Positions 5,840 through 5,928 of a stretch of DNA of 5,928 nt are shown one piece after another. The stretch comes from JAENVT01 sp031424145. Its GTDB lineage: Bacteria > Actinomycetota > Acidimicrobiia > Acidimicrobiales > Ilumatobacteraceae. Position 1 is the first letter of the stretch; every line of letters begins with the position of its first letter. A model generated the notes under the pieces. It made no database searches and had not been told where the DNA came from. It saw nothing but the letters and a program-made list of their open reading frames with translations. The stretch covers positions 1-5,928 of the forward strand of contig JANPGV010000247.1 in assembly GCA_031424145.1 (NCBI GenBank), in the 5' to 3' direction. Made by a program: the position numbers and the translations under genes.

Positions 5840-5928
5840 GTGTCCCTCGAACTCCCCGTGCGTGCCCCTCCGACGATTACCCCTCGATCGAGCATGATGA
5901 CCCGGTCTGCGCGCCGCACGGTCGACAG
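5836..5928 (-). CDS. ABC transporter ATP-binding protein, C-terminal end only
   Basis: Only the last 30 codons and the TGA stop (5838-5836) are in the window; the gene continues past the right edge. The residues LSTVRRADRVIMLDRGVIV are the classic end of an exporter-type ABC ATPase, just after the H-loop histidine (normally AHRLSTV..AD.I.VL..G.IVE.G.H.EL). Such proteins use ATP to move lipids, glycans, peptides or drugs across the inner membrane, usually with a fused membrane domain. The final residues GGARTGSSRDT are atypical: the expected G-T-H-x-E-L/F motif is missing in this frame but is present in the alternate frame (see the separate entry at 5865-5871). The stop overlaps the phosphotransferase start by 4 bases, so the two genes form an operon. 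Confidence 0.8.
   Translation of the reverse strand: MSTVRRADRVIMLDRGVIVGGARTGSSRDT
5844..5848 (-). promoter_or_regulatory. Shine-Dalgarno (GAGGG) for the phosphotransferase
   Basis: GAGGG on the minus strand lies 4 bases before GTG 5839 and 10 bases before ATG 5833. Spacing does not decide between these starts. The site lies inside the last codons of the ABC ATPase gene, which fits coupled translation. Confidence 0.45.
5865..5871 (-). other. G-rich run (GGAGGGG), possible frameshift point
   Basis: Up to this run the ABC ATPase is read in one frame (…RGVIV). From it onward the expected motif GTHGEF is found in the frame of the downstream phosphotransferase (codons from 5866 to 5849), which stays open from there through GTG 5839. 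One extra G in the run, or a -1 slip, would join the two into one open frame. The cause could be mutation, sequencing error or programmed slippage; I cannot tell which. Confidence 0.45.

Overview
The window reads as a piece of a high-GC chromosome, most likely from an actinobacterium. Grounds are the GC-rich third codon positions, GTG/TTG starts, a Thr-rich exported protein with a LytR_C-type domain, and a one-polypeptide Wzz/tyrosine kinase. I cannot name the species. An Acidimicrobiia-like relative is only a guess. There are no RNA genes, CRISPR arrays or insertion sequences that I can see, and coding density is very high.

Layout from left to right. At 1-600 (minus) lies part of a major facilitator superfamily (MFS) transporter. 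It has no N-terminal half, seems to have lost internal segments, and may carry a frameshift, so I call it a probable pseudogene. At 639-1622 (minus) is an intact GDP-L-fucose synthase (fcl/wcaG). A gap of about 50 bp separates it from a divergent plus-strand group of three genes: a membrane-anchored, Thr-rich protein with a C-terminal LytR_C-like domain (1675-2337), a Wzz-type chain-length determinant fused to a BY-type tyrosine kinase (2377-3933), and a histidine-phosphatase (phosphoglycerate-mutase-like) enzyme (3946-4548). All three are in the same reading frame, with gaps of 39 and 12 bp. Converging on them from the right (minus strand) is a 427-residue phosphotransferase of the APH/choline-kinase type (4556-5839). 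Its start overlaps the stop of an ABC-transporter ATPase, of which only the last 30 codons are in the window.

Taken together this looks like part of a surface-polysaccharide locus: supply of a deoxysugar nucleotide (GDP-fucose), control of polymer length and export by Wzz/BY-kinase, a cell-envelope accessory protein of LytR_C type, and a phosphatase that may act on the kinase or on a sugar phosphate. The ABC transporter/phosphotransferase pair may be a separate unit.

The points most worth a second look are three. The ABC ATPase tail loses its expected GTHxE(L/F) motif in frame but keeps it in the frame that runs directly into the phosphotransferase. The kinase is paired with an unusual phosphatase family. 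The LytR_C domain stands alone, without an LCP catalytic domain.
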